DNA of 64,000 nucleotides from Artemisia argyi (lineage: Eukaryota; Streptophyta; Magnoliopsida; Asterales; Asteraceae), in the NCBI GenBank assembly GCA_030686995.1, contig CM060706.1, positions 142,437,505 to 142,501,504 of the forward strand. Reading direction: 5' to 3'. How positions within the stretch are numbered: position 1 is the first letter of the stretch; each line of letters opens with the position of its first letter. Under the pieces are notes generated by a model. That model was not told where the DNA came from. It did no database searches and worked only from the letters and a program-made list of their open reading frames with translations. Shown in pieces: positions 11,273 to 24,880 of the stretch. The position numbers and the translations under genes were made by a program.

Positions 11273-12020
11273 TCTGATGGTTCCCAGATTGCCACAAATG
11301 GGTTTTTGGCAGAAAATTTGCAGAAAGGTTGTGTTTTTGGATTTGGATTCAAGCAAGTTCAATTCCTTTAGGTAATATAGCATCTAATCTAATCAAGATA
11401 TAGCATGCATGCAAAAACACTTAAGCAAAAGAGCAAATAAGCAACACATAATAAGCTAAAGGAGACAAATAAAGGCAAGAGCACTTAAACTTCCTAAGGC
11501 AACTATCTTAGATCAAAGGCAAAGGCAACTAGTGAGTCAAAAATCTAGTGATGAAACTAGATGACAATGTTATGAGTGATTTTGTCCTAGTGTGTGCCTA
11601 TATGCAACAAATGTGGAGTTGTGATTGTTTCGACTTCTAAATGAAAAAAAAATTCTTAAGAAACAATCCAAAATCTCCTTGATTCGATTTTTGCTCGATC
11701 ATGAATGTCAAAGATATATATTAGATTATATACCTTGACAATTTATGTGAGAGTTTATGCATGATTTTAAAAAAAAAAAATGTTTTTAGCATTAATCAAC
11801 AATGCAAGGAAAATGATGTTCATGTAATTTACTAGATGTGAGAATAATTTTAAAAAAAAATTTTGATTGGGTTTTACAAAAGAGTATATGCAAAGAAAAT
11901 AATATTTCTCAATCTTTTAATTTTGTGCGAAATAGATTCCTAGATTCAGAAATGGAGAAGTGGAAGAAAAGTAAATCTTATGGAAAACTTAAAAGAAAAA
12001 TTTTCTAAATGCAATAGAAT
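11273..12020 (-). other. Non-coding spacer of Copia copy 1
   Basis: Sits between the end of pol and the extra-ORF promoter. A-runs and diverged A+T-rich sequence; no ORF. The equivalent spacer in copy 2 is 24,160-24,880. Confidence 0.7.
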
Positions 12021-15000
12021 TTAGTCAACTTGTTCCATCATTCCTAATCCTAAACGCAAGTGATTGAATAATTCACGCTTAAGGAGTTTATTGAATATAT
12101 CCGCAATGTTATCTTCCGATGCAACTTTTTCTATAGATATGTTCCCTTTTTGTACATTATCCCTAAGAAAGTGGTGGCGTATTTCTATATGTTTAGTCCT
12201 AGAGTGTTGCACCGGATTTTTACTTAAATCTATCGCACCTTTGTTATCACACATAATGGGAACATTTTCTAACCTAATGCCATAGTCTATAAGAGCTTTT
12301 TCATCCATAGTGCTTGTTGACATGCCTTTCCAGCGCTTACATATTCGGCTTCGGTGGTAGAAATAGAAAGAGCGGTTTGCTTCTTCGAAAACCAAGATGT
12401 TAGACAACATCCCATAAACGTGCAAATACCGCTAGTGCTTTTTCTATCTACGTAGTCTCCCGCATGATCCGAATCCGCGTAGACGATGGTTTCTATGCCG
12501 GATCCCTTAGGATACCATAATCCTAAGTGTATAGTGCCTTTAATGTATCGGAAAATACGCTTAACCGCTTCTAGGTGAGAGGTTTTGGGATCCTCTTGAA
12601 AACGGGCACAAAGGCAAACACTAAACATGATATCGGGTCTACTTGCCATCAAGTATAGTAAACTACCTATCATTCCTCTATACTTGGTGTTATATACGGA
12701 CTCACCTTCATCATCCTTTGTGAGTTTTACTTCCGTAGACATGGGTGTTTTCATGGGTTTTGAGTTTTATAGGCCAAATTTCTTAAGCATTTCCTTAATG
12801 TACTTAGATTGGTTAAAGAATATTCCATCTTCTAATTGTTTTATTTGTAATCCTAGGAAGAAGTTAAGTTCACCCATCATACTCATCTCAAACTCATCAT
12901 GCATGATTTTGGAAAATTCATCACACATGTCTTGACAAGTCGATCCAAATATAATGTCATCAACATATATTTGAACAATGATGAGATTTGGGTCTTTCTT
13001 TTTAGTGAAAAGAGTGTTATCTACCATTCCCATGGAATAATCATGTTTAATAAGGAAAGCTTTTAATCGATCATACCAAGCTTTGGGAGCTTGTTTGAGT
13101 CCATACAAAGCTTTCTTTAACTTATAAACATAATCAGGTTTTGCGAAGTCAATGAATCCTGGAGGTTGTGCCACATATACCTCCTCATTGATAAAACCGT
13201 TAAGGAATGCACTTTTCACGTCCATTTGGAATAACTTAAAATCTAGGGCGCATGCATAGGCAAGTAGTATCCTAATAGATTCTATTCTAGCTACAGAGGC
13301 ATAAGTTTCGTCAGAATCAATTCCTTCTTGTTGATTATAACCTTGGGCAACTAGCCTAGCTTTATTCCTAGTAACTACTCCATTTTCATCTAATTTATTC
13401 CTATATACCCATTTAATTCCTATGATGGTCATATTCATTGGATTTGGGACTAATTCCCAAACATCATTTGCCTTAAATTGATTTAATTCTTCTTGCATAG
13501 CTATAACCCAACTTTCATCTTTTAAAGCCTCATTAATATTCTTAGGTTCTATTGCTGAGAGGAAACAAAAGAAATTATTTTTATCTTGAGCTTGTGACCT
13601 AAGGGTTCTTTGGTTAAGATGTCCTATTATATTATCTAGTGGATGTGATCTAGATTCTTTAACATTTACAATTTCGTTATTTCCTAAGTTAATGTCTTCA
13701 TTATCATTTCCTATGTGTTTTGTTTTACTAACCTCAATAGCTTCTTCTTCGACTAAGTCATCACCTTCTAAAGGTAAAGTTTTAGGAGTTGGTGGTGTTT
13801 CATCAAATGTTACATTTAGTGATTATTTTACTTTCATGGAGTGTTTGTTAAGTATTATATATGCTTTACTATTTTGTGAGTATCCTAAAAATATTCCTTC
13901 ACACGATTTTGGGTCAAACTTAGTGAGGTAATCCTTAGTGTTTAGAATGTAACATTTACTTCCAAATACCCTAAAGTAGCTTAAGTTTGGTTTTCTACCT
14001 CTTAGTAACTCATAAGGAGTTTTTCCTAGAATTCTCCTAATTGATACCCGATTAATAATATATGTTGGAGTATCTACGGCGTGACACCAAAATTTTTGTG
14101 GGATGGATTGTTCATTTAACATTGTTCTACTCATTTCTTGTAGTGACCTATTTTTTCTTTCTACTACGCCATTTGATTGAGGAGTACGAGGAGCGGAGAA
14201 ATTGTGAGATATTCCATTTAAATCACAATATTTTCCGAATTGTACTTCATTGTCAAATTCCCTACCATGGTCCGTCCTAATGGCTACTATTGTGCATCCT
14301 AATTTATTTTGAATCATTTTACTAAATATTTTGAATTTTTCAAAGGCTTGGGTCATGTCACTTAAAAACCTAGTCCACGTGTATCGTGAGTAGTCATCTA
14401 CTATTACTAAGGTATATTTGTTTCCTCCATAGCTCCGCACAGCGGATGGACCAAAAAGATCCATATGTAATAGTTCTAGGCACCTAGTAGTGGATACTAT
14501 ATTCTTAGCTTTGTGACTAGCATGAACTTGGTTTCCAATTTTACATGCATCACAAAAATGCTTGTCATATTTTAGATTAGGCAAGTTTCTAACTAGTTCC
14601 TTAGAGGCCAAAGATTGTATTTGTTGCATGTTAGCATGTCCTAATCTCCTATGCCACAATGTGGAGTTTTCGTCTAGGGTCGTTAGGCTTATCCGATCCT
14701 CAGGTTTGTTTCCTAGTTTCATAACATATATGCCTCCTTTCCTAATTCCTCTACCTATAATTTTTCCATTCTTAACTATTTCGCTATCCTCTTCGGTAAA
14801 GGTGACTCTACATTTATTATCGCATATTTGTCCTATACTAAGCAAGTTATATGTTAAATTATCTACATGCTCTACATTTTCAATAGTAAGTGAGTCTTGA
14901 GAAATTGTACCTTTGCCAATGATTTTTCCACGTAAGTCACTACCGAAAATAACGTTACCTCCATTGTATGCCTTGTATGTAGAAAATAGCTTGCGGTTCC

Positions 15001-16176
15001 CCGTCATGTGCCTCGAACATCCGCTATCCTTGATCCATTTGTCAGGCTCCAAGTCAATTCCTAAACATATTTCGTCGTTTCCTTTTGCCATTAAACACTT
15101 TTCGTCTCTTGGTTTTTCCACTTCTTCTTTGTCACTATCACTCCATGTTCCACTAACAAAGGCGCCTTGACTTTCATAACCCGGCGGCTTTAGACATTCG
15201 CCAATGAGATGATTTGGACTTCCACATCTAAAGCACTTTCTTTTCCCGTAGTTATCACTTCTATTTCTTTGGAACGGTTTTCTTTCGTCTCGTGGTGATC
15301 TAGTGAATCTTCCTCGTCTCTTGAAGAATTTCTTGAATTCTCTTACGGTCATTGCATATTCTTCGTCTTCACTCTCGTCACTTGAAACATCATCTTCACT
15401 AGGTTCCTTTTTTACTTTTAGAGCAATGGATTTGGTTTGTTCTTTCTTGACTTTGACCGTTTCCGAATCACTTCTTATAATTTCTTCATGGACCTTCAAG
15501 TTGCCAATAAGTTCATCTAGTGATAACGTCATCAAATTCTTTGATTCTTCAATTGTCGTGACCTTAGCTCACCATTTCGGATGCAATGCCCTAAGAAATT
15601 TCCTAACACAATTTTTACTAGAAAATGTCTCATCAAGTGCTTTTAAACTTGTGATAATAGTGTTAAATTTAGCAAAAACATTATCAATTGATTCCTCTTC
15701 CGGAATCGTAAATTGTTCATATTGTTGTACAAGAAGATCAATTTTGTTATCTTTAACTTGACTATTACCTTGGTGAGTAATTAGTAAGAATCCCAAATTT
15801 CTTTTGCGGTTTTACACATAAAAATTCTTTCATATTCTTTGCGTGGTAACGCATTGTAAATAACCATTTTAGCCTCATTATTTTTTGCTAGTTTCTTTTT
15901 CAAATCATCATTTTGTTTTTCAAAAGTTACAATTTCATCCATTTTAGTTTCAACATTATATTGAATAGGGGGAAAATCACCAAAGGTAATGACATGCCAA
16001 AGATTTAGATCTTTTGATTTCACATAGGTTTCGAATCTATTTTTCCAATATAAAAATCCATCACTTTCAAATAGTGGTGGTCTTTGCATAGAGTGCCTAA
16101 AGATTCCATAGATCGTTACAAGTTTTAAAATACAATATATTTTAAAAAATCTTGCTAGACGTGGCTCTGATACCAA
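12021..16176 (-). pseudogene. Copia gag-pol, copy 1 (broken)
   Basis: Sense order on the minus strand: gag (UBN2/DUF4219-like; [20 protein letters not shown], about 16,090), CCHC knuckle [14 protein letters not shown] (about 15,225), aspartic protease [11 protein letters not shown] (about 15,040), GAG-pre-integrase [10 protein letters not shown] (about 14,650), integrase core with D (LHMDLFGP), D ([10 protein letters not shown]) and E (GVVERKN), reverse transcriptase with YVDD (about 12,985), and RNase H with YADSDHAGD and TTEAEY (about 12,470-12,320). This order is Copia-specific. Breaks: a frameshift near 15,785, stops at about 15,569, 13,823 and 12,767, and a frameshift near 12,290. Each is a small change relative to copy 2. 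Inactive, but domain-complete. Confidence 0.92.
16162..16176 (-). promoter_or_regulatory. Primer-binding site of Copia copy 1
   Basis: TTGGTATCAGAGCCA in sense, complementary to the 3' end of plant initiator methionine tRNA, directly after the 5' LTR. It is a reverse-transcription primer site, not a tRNA gene. Confidence 0.85.
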
Positions 16177-16177
16177 T

Positions 16178-16751
16178 TGAGGAAAACTAGAAGGGGGGGG
16201 GGGCTGAATAGTTTTACGTCTTTTTAATTTGTTATAAAAGATTGTTTGAAAGTTTTCTTTGTTTTCAAAAATATAGATTCGATGCTATATGAAATCAAGT
16301 CATGCACAATATGAACAACACTAAATATGTACGATAAAGCAATAATAATGTAAGTAAAGAAATAGATGAGAGTTGGAAAGATCGAACCGCGAGACAAGAG
16401 ATTTATAGTGGTGAAAAACTAACTGATTTTGGTTAAAAATTTGAATTCATATATTTAATATGAATAAAACATTTTTCTTTATTACCAAAAGTGTTTTTCA
16501 AAAATATATAATATGTTTATATAATTAAATAAACTTTGTAATAATTAATTAAATACCCATTTGATCATAAATTGCACTAAACACTTTCTTTATTCATACC
16601 TTAAGTGATTTAGATGTAAAAAGAATGTTAATCACTAAATACTTGTTTATGTCATAAATTTTAGATCAATGAGTTTATGTTTTGTAATAATCAAAACATA
16701 GAGATATTGATAATATGTTAATAATGTTTTTAGGCATTATTTATGTCAACA
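16178..16751 (-). repeat. 5' LTR of Copia copy 1, internally deleted
   Basis: 574 bp against about 1,399 bp in the 3' LTR. The two ends match, but the middle part, corresponding to about 8,663-9,500 and including the TATA box and palindrome boxes, is missing. Without it this LTR probably cannot start transcription. Confidence 0.85.
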
Positions 16752-16778
16752 CACCGCAGCCCGGGGAATAGTTATTGT

Positions 16779-16957
16779 CTAGGTTAAAATTTTTAACGAA
16801 AATCAGTTAGCTTGTTGACATAGTGAAGAAAACTCTCGAGTTAGGTGCTCGGGGAGTGGAGTAGGGCAAGGAAGGTGACCTTGTAGCCGAACCACTATAA
16901 ATCTCTTGTATCGCGGTTCGATCTTTCCAACTCTCATCTATTTCTTTACTTACATTA
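16779..16957 (+). repeat. 5' LTR of Copia copy 2, left piece (deleted)
   Basis: Matches about 26,612-26,637 and then jumps to 27,348-27,497 of the 3' LTR, so about 710 bp of the promoter region is lost, and the first 300 bp is also absent. It ends with CATTA, the target duplication of the solo LTR. Confidence 0.8.
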
Positions 16958-19900
16958 TGTAATAATTCACAATTTCAGGTTAACTTTTATTCCCGAAAAT
17001 TTTACTATTCACTTTTTACTATTCACTTTTACTATTCATTTTTCCCGAAATTCTCCCGAAATTTAATTTTTGTTTCTTGGCCTCGAGTGATAAATCATTT
17101 CTATGGCAAATTAAAAGTTTGACATTCAGCAGATTATTTTCGTGAAAGTTATTAAGGAATTACACGGAATTATACGTTTTAGGGTAAAACGTCATTCAAA
17201 AATTCTACGCACAACGAAACTCGACCGCGTTAAGTGGCCCCGCATCAGAAAAATGTTTAGTACTCTCATGATTAATTTGAGAATTAATCATGACTGAGAA
17301 AAATATGACCAAATAAACCTCGGCCGTGAAAAACAGGAATTCTCGTTTTTAAGCACTTTTACTTAGCCGTAACCTTAGCCTATACCTGCACCGCGTTTCT
17401 AAGACAATTTGAGTTTTCAACTTATTAGAAAAAGTCAACATATTTTTCCCTCCTCCTTTGACCAAAAATCATTCCTTGATTTTACAAGTCGTTCCTTGAT
17501 TTTTAGGCTTACGGTTTTAAAGTTTAGAGACATTAAATACCAACCGAAACTAGACAGAGCCCAGCCTAGACATTATAAGTCATTTTAAGTCATTAGTATT
17601 CTATTAGAAAAGTTACATTTTACTTTTCTCAATTTTACGCAACTTTCGTACGTTTTACGTATTACGCGTTTTAGACCCCGTATTTCCAGTTTTAGCAGGG
17701 TTTGAGCACCCCAATAGAACCTACCACTCATTTTATATTTTATTATGGAGTATATTGATAAGTTCTACCATATTTATAAGTTTCATATTTTTAGGATACC
17801 CGGTTTTACGTTTCGTGACTTAACAACTTACGGTTAGCAATTTACGGAGTCAAAACTAGCTACATAAGTAGGATAATACCATCAAAAGTCCACACTTGCT
17901 CCCCAAGGCTTATGAACCGCCACTAGGGGGGGGATTCACACTTGTGGCTTGATCTAGACCATTGATTCCTTAAATGTACACATGTATACAACTTTGGCTC
18001 CAAGTTAAACTTGGTCACCAAGTTTATGTAATTTCCTAGTTAGCTTCCTAACCTCCTTTTCATAGTATAAATACAAGCTCATTTGCTTCCTTTCTCATCA
18101 ATAAAAATGCCACACCATTAATTCCTAGCACCATGATCCTTTGATCTTCAAACTACAAGTTACACTACAAAGTTCAAGGTCTTAGTATTCTCTACCTAGT
18201 TCTTAAGTTTGTTTGGTGATTCCATGGTTGAATTAGGAGCTACACAAGGTTACTAGGGCTGAAGTTAAATGGTTTTCACAAGGGTTAGATCAAGGCTAGC
18301 AAGGGTTTCAAGAGTTATGGTGAAGGGTTTACAAGCTTAGGTTTAGTGTCCTAGTTCTATACTTGACTTCCTTTCTTTAGAAAGCCAAAAGTTGTAAGCA
18401 AACCCTAACATACTCCTTGCTTAATTATCATTTTCATGCTCTTTGTGTTCCTTTCATGCTATATATGTTCTTGTTATTGTGTTCATGATGTTTAAAAATG
18501 GATAAAACAAGTATTGGTATACATATGTTAACTTATGACAAGTAAACAAGCAAACTAGTGGTTTTTATGGAGAACCACGACCAAAATAGTACAACTATGA
18601 TATTTGACACTTACTTACTGTTAAAGAGGACTTAACAAGGAAAACATAGCAATTTGAATCACCTAAAACGAGTACACGAGTCAAAAGTTATGGCCATAAG
18701 AAGTTAGAGACACCAAAACGCCGAAACTGCCTATACCCTACTGTTTTGCATTCTGCCAATTTGAAAGTCACTCTTCTGGTCCGATTCATCAAAAAGTTAA
18801 AACACGAAAGTTGTCCGGAATGACGTTTTCGTTCAGGAACAAAGAAGCTCGAGCCCTGAAAACGCTTTCTGAGTGATAATTTTCTTCAAATTCTTAACAG
18901 CCCATTTTTAGACCAAAGTTACTATATTATAGTTATGATTTACTAAGACCAAGAGGTCTAATGACCTAAAGCCAAGACCACAACCATGGCTAAAGCCAAG
19001 GTTGAGTCTCAAGACCATGGTAACAATGACCAAGGTCACGGCAAAGCCACGGCTAAAGACCATATAACTTTTAAAGATCAAAACTTATATATATGTTATC
19101 AAATACTACAATAGTAGGGAGCCTCATGTGAGGAGTTCATTAAGTAAGCCGTCGAGATGAGTTGTGGATTTACGAATTAAAGTGTCCTGGCTCCTCGAAC
19201 GTTTACTCCATGACTTCTGAATTATGTCGGCCCGAACAGTAGTAAGAGATATACAACCTAAACATGTTTCATAAACCATTTATATTCAAAGACTTACACT
19301 AGATACTAAAGTACTACATCATGAACATTATGCAATACATATATAGGCAATTCTTCATATTCTTAGACGTTACTCCAAACCTAAGTCGCAACATTCTATT
19401 ATAGGCTGCTCTTAGAGACTTTCGCGATTCGACTACCACTATCATTTCTCATTACATAAGCTTAAGGTGAGTCATAGCCCCTACTCTTTTTATACTTGTT
19501 TTTAACTCTTTGGGGGAGATACATGCTCAACTACTTGCTTACTTGTACAAATACTCTTAAACATTTATACTTGATTGTGTTATACTTGATTGGCATTATA
19601 CTTGATTGCGTTATACATACTTATTACACTATACTTGCTTAATTTAAATACAAGATTCGTATTTACGTGCATACATAATACTCTATTCTGTCGGAGAGGT
19701 ATTGGTAGTACTCATGGGAAGATGCCCCCTACCCTTGTGTCTATACTTGACCTTGGATGACGTAGTACTATTTGGGAAGATGCCCCCGCCCTTGTGTCTA
19801 TTCTTGACCTTGGGTGAATATAATCCGGTGCATTATGTAAACTATCTTTTAGCAGTGGGTTGTGAACACACAGGTTACAAGTCTCTTATGGCGGGACTTG

Positions 19901-20291
19901 CAACTGAGTGGATTCACGATGCCTTTGCTGTGCGAATATTCTTTAAGGCTTTTCAACTGTTTTAAGACAAACTCTATGAACTCACCAACCATTGTGTTGA
20001 CACTTTAGCATGTTTATCTCAGGTTAGTAAGGCGATAGCTAGTGCGTGGAACTTAGAGTCAAGCTGCATATTCTGAAGACTTACGATTTTATCATTTACC
20101 ATTCAAAACATTTTGTATACATTTATGTATCATACTTTGGAATCTCATGTTTGTAACTTTGAATTCATTAATGGAATGGTAACTTTTCAAAACGTCTCAT
20201 TTAGAGTTCGTTTTCTATAACTTGTACTTTGTATTATGAAGTAGCACCCCAATGACACAGTCTTCCGCTGCGGTATTTTGGGGGTGTTACA
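16958..20291. mobile_element. Solo LTR, probably Ty3/Gypsy
   Basis: A 3,334-bp insertion with TGTAATAATT...GGTGTTACA ends and a perfect 5-bp target duplication CATTA (16,953-16,957 and 20,292-20,296). It carries no gag, pol or primer site, so it is best read as a solo LTR left after recombination between two LTRs. The long length and TGTAA/TTACA ends resemble Tekay/Del-like chromovirus LTRs, but the lineage is inference. Inside are a TATA-like 'tagtataaata' near 18,064 and a direct repeat of about 75 bp around 19,715-19,815 ('gggaagatgcccc'). Confidence 0.85.
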
Positions 20292-20296
20292 CATTA

Positions 20297-20464
20297 TTAT
20301 TGCCTTATCGTACATATTTAGTGTTGTTCATATTGTGTATGACTTGATATCACATTGTATCGAATCTAAATCTTTGAAAACAAAGAAAACTTTCAACCAA
20401 TCTTTTGTAACAAATTAAAAAGACGTAAAGCTATTCAACCCCCCCCCCCTTCTAGTTTTCTTCA
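20297..20464 (+). repeat. 5' LTR of Copia copy 2, right piece
   Basis: Matches the last part of the 3' LTR (27,500-27,667) up to the ...TTTTCTTCA end. Together with 16,779-16,957 it forms one LTR, split by the solo LTR insertion. Confidence 0.85.
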
Positions 20465-20465
20465 A

Positions 20466-20479
20466 TTGGTATCAAGAGC
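20466..20479 (+). promoter_or_regulatory. Primer-binding site of Copia copy 2, with a one-base insertion
   Basis: TTGGTATCAAGAGCC, where copy 1 has TTGGTATCAGAGCC. The extra A should weaken pairing with initiator tRNA-Met. Confidence 0.75.
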
Positions 20480-20533
20480 CACGTCTAGCAAGATTTTTTA
20501 AAATATATTATATTTTAAAACTTGTAACGATCT

Positions 20534-23500
20534 ATGGAATCTTTAAAATATTTAGAAGGGCAATCTATGCAAAGACCACCACTATTTGAAAGTGATGGAT
20601 TTTTATATTGGAAAAATAGATTCGAAACTTATGTGAAATCAAAAGATCTTGATCTTTGGCATGTCATTACCTTTGGTGATTTTCCCCCTATTCAATATAA
20701 TGTTGAAACTAAAATAGATGAAATTGTATCTTTTGAAAAACAAAATGATGATTTGAAAAAGAAACTAGCAAAAAATAATGAGGCTAAAATGGTTATTTAT
20801 AATGCGTTACCGTGCAAAGAATATGATAGAATTTTTATGTGTAAAACCGCAAAAGAAATTTGGGATTCTTTACTAATTACTCACCAAGGTAATAGTCAAG
20901 TTAAAGATAACAAAATAGATCTTCTTGTACAACAATATGAACAATTTACGATTCCGGAAGAGAAATCAATTGATAATGCTTTTTCTAAATTTAACACTAT
21001 TATCACAAGTTTAAAAACACATGATGAGACATTTTCTAGTAAAAATTGTGTTAGGAAATTTCTTAGGGCATTGCATCCGAAATGGCGAGCTAAGGTCATG
21101 GCAATTGAAGAATCAAAGAATTTGATGACATTGTCACTAGATGAACTAATTGGCAACTTGAAGGTCCATGAAGAAATTATAAGAAGAGATTTGGAAACGG
21201 TCAAATTCAAGAAAGAACAAACCAAATCCATTGCTCTAAAAGCCAAAAAGGAACCTAGTGACGATGATGATTCAAGTGACGAGAGTGAAGAAGAAGAATA
21301 TGCAATGGCCGTAAGAGAATTCAAGAAATTCTTTAAAAGACGAGGAAGATTCACTAGATCACCACGAGACGAAAGAAAACCGTTCCAAAGAAATAGAAGT
21401 GATAACTACGGGAAAAGAAAGTGCTTTAGATGTGGAAGTCCAAATCATCTCATTGGCGAATGTCTAAAGCCGCCGAGTTATGAAAATCAAGGCGTCTTTG
21501 TTACTGGAACATGGAGTGATAGTGACAAAGAAGAAGTGCAAAAACCAAGAGACGAAAAGTGTTTTATGGCAAAAGGAACCGACGAAATATGTTTAGGAAT
21601 TGACTTGGAGCCTGACGAATGGATCAAGGATAGCGGATGTTCGAGGCACATGACGGGGAACCGCAAGCTATTTTCTACATACAAGGCATACAATGGAGGT
21701 AACGTTATTTTCGGTAGTGACTTACGTGGAAAAATCATTGGCAAAGGTACGATTTCTCAAGACTCACTTACTATTGAAAATGTAGAGCATGTAGATAATT
21801 TAACATATAACTTGCTTAGTATAGGACAAATATGCGATAATAAATGTAGAGTTACCTTTACCGAAGAGGATAGCGAAATAGTTAAGAATGGAAAAATTAT
21901 AGGTAGACGAATTAGGAAAGGAGGCATATATGTTATGAAACTAGGAAATAAACCTGATGATAGGATATGCCTAACGACCCTAGATGAAAACTCCACATTG
22001 TGGCATAGGAGATTAAGACATGCTAACATGCAACAAATACAATCTTTGGCCTCTAAAGAACTAGTTAGAAACTTGCCTAATCTAAAATATGACAAGCACT
22101 TTTGTGATGCATGTAAAATTGGAAAACAAGTTCATGCTACTCACAAAGCTAAGAATATAGTATCCACTACTAGGTGCCTAGAACTATTACATATGGATCT
22201 TTTTGGTCCATCCGCTGTGCGGAGCTATGGAGGAAACAAATATACCTTAGTAATAGTAGATGACTACTCACGATACACGTGGACTAGGTTTTTAAGTGAC
22301 AAGACCCAAGCCTTTGAAAAATTCGAAATATTTAGTATAATGATTCAAAATAAATTAGGATGCACAATAGTAGCCATTAGGACGGACCATGGTAGGGAAT
22401 TTGACAACGAAGTATAATTCGGAAAATATTGTGATTTAAATGGAATATCTCCCAATTTCTCCGCTCCTCGTACTCCTCAATCAAATGGCGTAGTAGAAAG
22501 AAAAAATAGGACACTACAAGAAATGAGTAGAACAATGTTAAATGAACAATCCATCCCACAAAAATTTTGGTGTCACGCTGTAGATACATCAACATATATT
22601 ATTAATAGAGTATCAATTAGGAGGATTATAGGAAAAACTCCTTATGAGTTACTAAGAGGTAGAAAACCAAACTTAAGCTACTTTAGGGTATTTGGAAGTA
22701 AATGTTACATTCTAAACACTAAGGATTACCTCACTAAGTTTGATCCAAAATCATATGAAGGAATATTTTTAAGATACTCACAAAATAGTAAAGCATATAT
22801 AATACTTAGCAAACACTCCATGAAAGTAGAAGAATCACTAAATGTAACATTTGATGAAACACCACCACCTCCTAAAACTTTACCTTTAGAAGATGATGAC
22901 TTAGTCGAAGATGAAGCCATTGAGGTTAGTAAAACAAAACCCATAGGAAATGATAATGAAGACATTAACTTAGGAAATAACGAAATTGTAAATGTTAAAG
23001 AATCTAGATCACATCCATTAGATAATATAATAGGACATCTTAACCAAAGAACCCTTAGGTCACAAGCCCAAGATAAAAATAATTTCTTTTGTTTCCTCTC
23101 AGCAATAGAACCTAAGAATATTAATGAGGCTTTAAAAGATGAAAGTTGGGTTATAGCTATGCAAGAAGAATTAAATCAATTTAAGGTAAATGATGTTTGG
23201 GAATTAGTCCCAAATCCAATGAACATGACTATCATAGGAACTAAATGGGTATATAGGAATAAGTTAGATCAAGACTGAATAGTTACTAGGAATAAAGCTA
23301 GGTTAGTTGCCCAGGGTTATAATCAACAAGAAGGAATTGATTATGACGAAACTTATGCCCCCGTAGCTAGACTAGAATCTATTAGGATATTACTTGCCTA
23401 TGCATGCGCCCTAGATTTTAAGTTATTCCAAATGGACGTGAAAAGTGCATTCCTTAACGGTTTTATCAATGAGGAGGTATATGTGCCACAACCTCGAGGA

Positions 23501-24136
23501 TTCATTGACTTCGCAAAACCTGATTATGTTTATAAGTTAAAGAAAGTTTCGTATGGACTTAAACAAGCTCCCAAAGCTTGGTATGATTGATTAAAAGCTT
23601 TCCTTATTAAACATGATTATTCCATGGGAATGGTAGATAACACTTTTTTCACTAAAAGGAAAGACCCAAATCTCATCATTGTTCAAATATATATTGATGA
23701 CATTATATTTGGATCGACTTGTCAAGACATGTGTGATGAATTTGCCAAAATCATGCATGATGAGTTTGAGATGAGTATGATGGGTGAACTTAACTTCTTC
23801 CTAGGATTACAAATAAAATAATTAGAAGACGGAATATTCTTTAACCAATCTAAGTACATTAAGGAAATGCTTAAGAAATTTGGCCTAGAAGACTCAAAAC
23901 CCATGAAAACTCCCATGTCTACGGAAGTGAAACTCACAAAGGATAATGAAGGTGAGTCCGTAGATAACACCAAGTATAGAGGAATGATAGGTAGTTTACT
24001 ATACTTGACGGCAAGTAGACCCGATATCATGTTTAGTGTTTGCCTTTGTGCCCGTTTTCAAGAGGAACCCAAAACCTCTCACCTAGAAGCGGTTAAGCGT
24101 ATCTTCCGATACAGTAAAGGCACTATACACTTAGAC
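20534..24136 (+). pseudogene. Copia gag-pol, copy 2 (broken, RNase H lost)
   Basis: The gag-protease-integrase frame is open from the ATG at 20,534 to a stop at 22,415. Domains: gag N-terminus, [18 protein letters not shown] (21,423-21,464), protease [10 protein letters not shown] (about 21,622), GAG-pre-integrase with LRHAN in place of the usual LGHAN (about 22,010), integrase D (LHMDLFGP), D (IRTDHG) and E (VVERKN). Reverse transcriptase follows with YIDD instead of YVDD (about 23,695). Stops at 22,415, 23,276, about 23,588 and 23,819 are all single-base changes relative to copy 1. After 24,136 the frame runs into a T-run and the whole RNase H domain is deleted, with sequence resuming in the spacer. 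It cannot encode a full replication set. Confidence 0.92.
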
Positions 24137-24880
24137 AATTTTTTTTTTTTTTTTTTTTTTTGCTTAAAATTTGCATATGATTTACTTCTCTTCCACTCCT
24201 CCATTTCTGAGTCTAGGAATCTATTTCGCACAAAATTAAAGATTGGGAAATATCATTTACTTTGCATATACTCTTTTGTACAACACAATCAATTTTTTTT
24301 AAACTATTCTCACATCTAGGAATTACATGAACTTCATTTTCCTTGCATTGTTGACTAATGCTAAAAACCTTTTTCCAAAATCATGCATAAATTCTCACAT
24401 AAATTGTCAAGGTATATAATCTAATATATATCTTTGACATTCATGATCGAGCAAAAATCAAATCAAGGAGATTTTGGATTGTTTCTTAAGAATTTTTTTT
24501 TTCTTTGCATTTTAGAGTCGAAACAATCACAACTCCACATTTGTTGCATATAGGCACACACTAGGACAAAATTACTCATAATATTGTCATCTTGTTTCAT
24601 CACTAGATTTTTGACTTACTAGTTGCCTTTGCCTTTGATCTAAGATAGTTGCCTTAGGAAGATTAAGTGCACTTGCCTTTATTTGTCTCCTTTAGCTTAT
24701 TATTTGTTGCTTATTTGCTCTTTTGCTTAAGTGTTTTTGCATGCATGTTATATCTTGATTAGATTAGATGCTATATTGCCTAAAGGAATTGAACTTGCTT
24801 GAATTCAAATCGAATGACACAACTTTTCTGCAATTTTTCTGCCAAAAACCCAATTCTGACAATCTGGGAATCATCAGATG
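24137..24880 (+). other. RNase H deletion scar and non-coding spacer of Copia copy 2
   Basis: A T-run (24,138-24,161) marks the deletion point. The rest aligns, in inverse orientation, with the spacer 11,273-12,000 of copy 1. No gene. Confidence 0.75.

Larger units (their letters stand above)
8440..16751 (-). mobile_element. Ty1/Copia retrotransposon, copy 1
   Basis: Complete from LTR to LTR on the minus strand: 5' LTR 16,178-16,751, primer-binding site, gag-pol 16,176-12,021, extra ORF 11,020-10,316, polypurine tract (AAAAAGGGGGAGAT in sense, about 9,839-9,853), 3' LTR 8,440-9,838. It is inserted in the Ulp1-type gene segment, cutting a copy of the AATCATATATGATT palindrome at 8,431-8,439. 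The bases flanking it do not match (atata on the left, caccg on the right), so it is not a simple insertion; its right end abuts a second, inverted Copia copy. Confidence 0.92.

Noticed and set aside
16162..16176. tRNA-Met-like sequence
   Set aside because: Only 15 bases adjoining an LTR: a primer-binding site, not a tRNA gene. The same applies at 20,466.
19702..19965. 87-residue ORF in the solo LTR
   Set aside because: It spans a direct repeat and has no homologue or start context; a chance frame.
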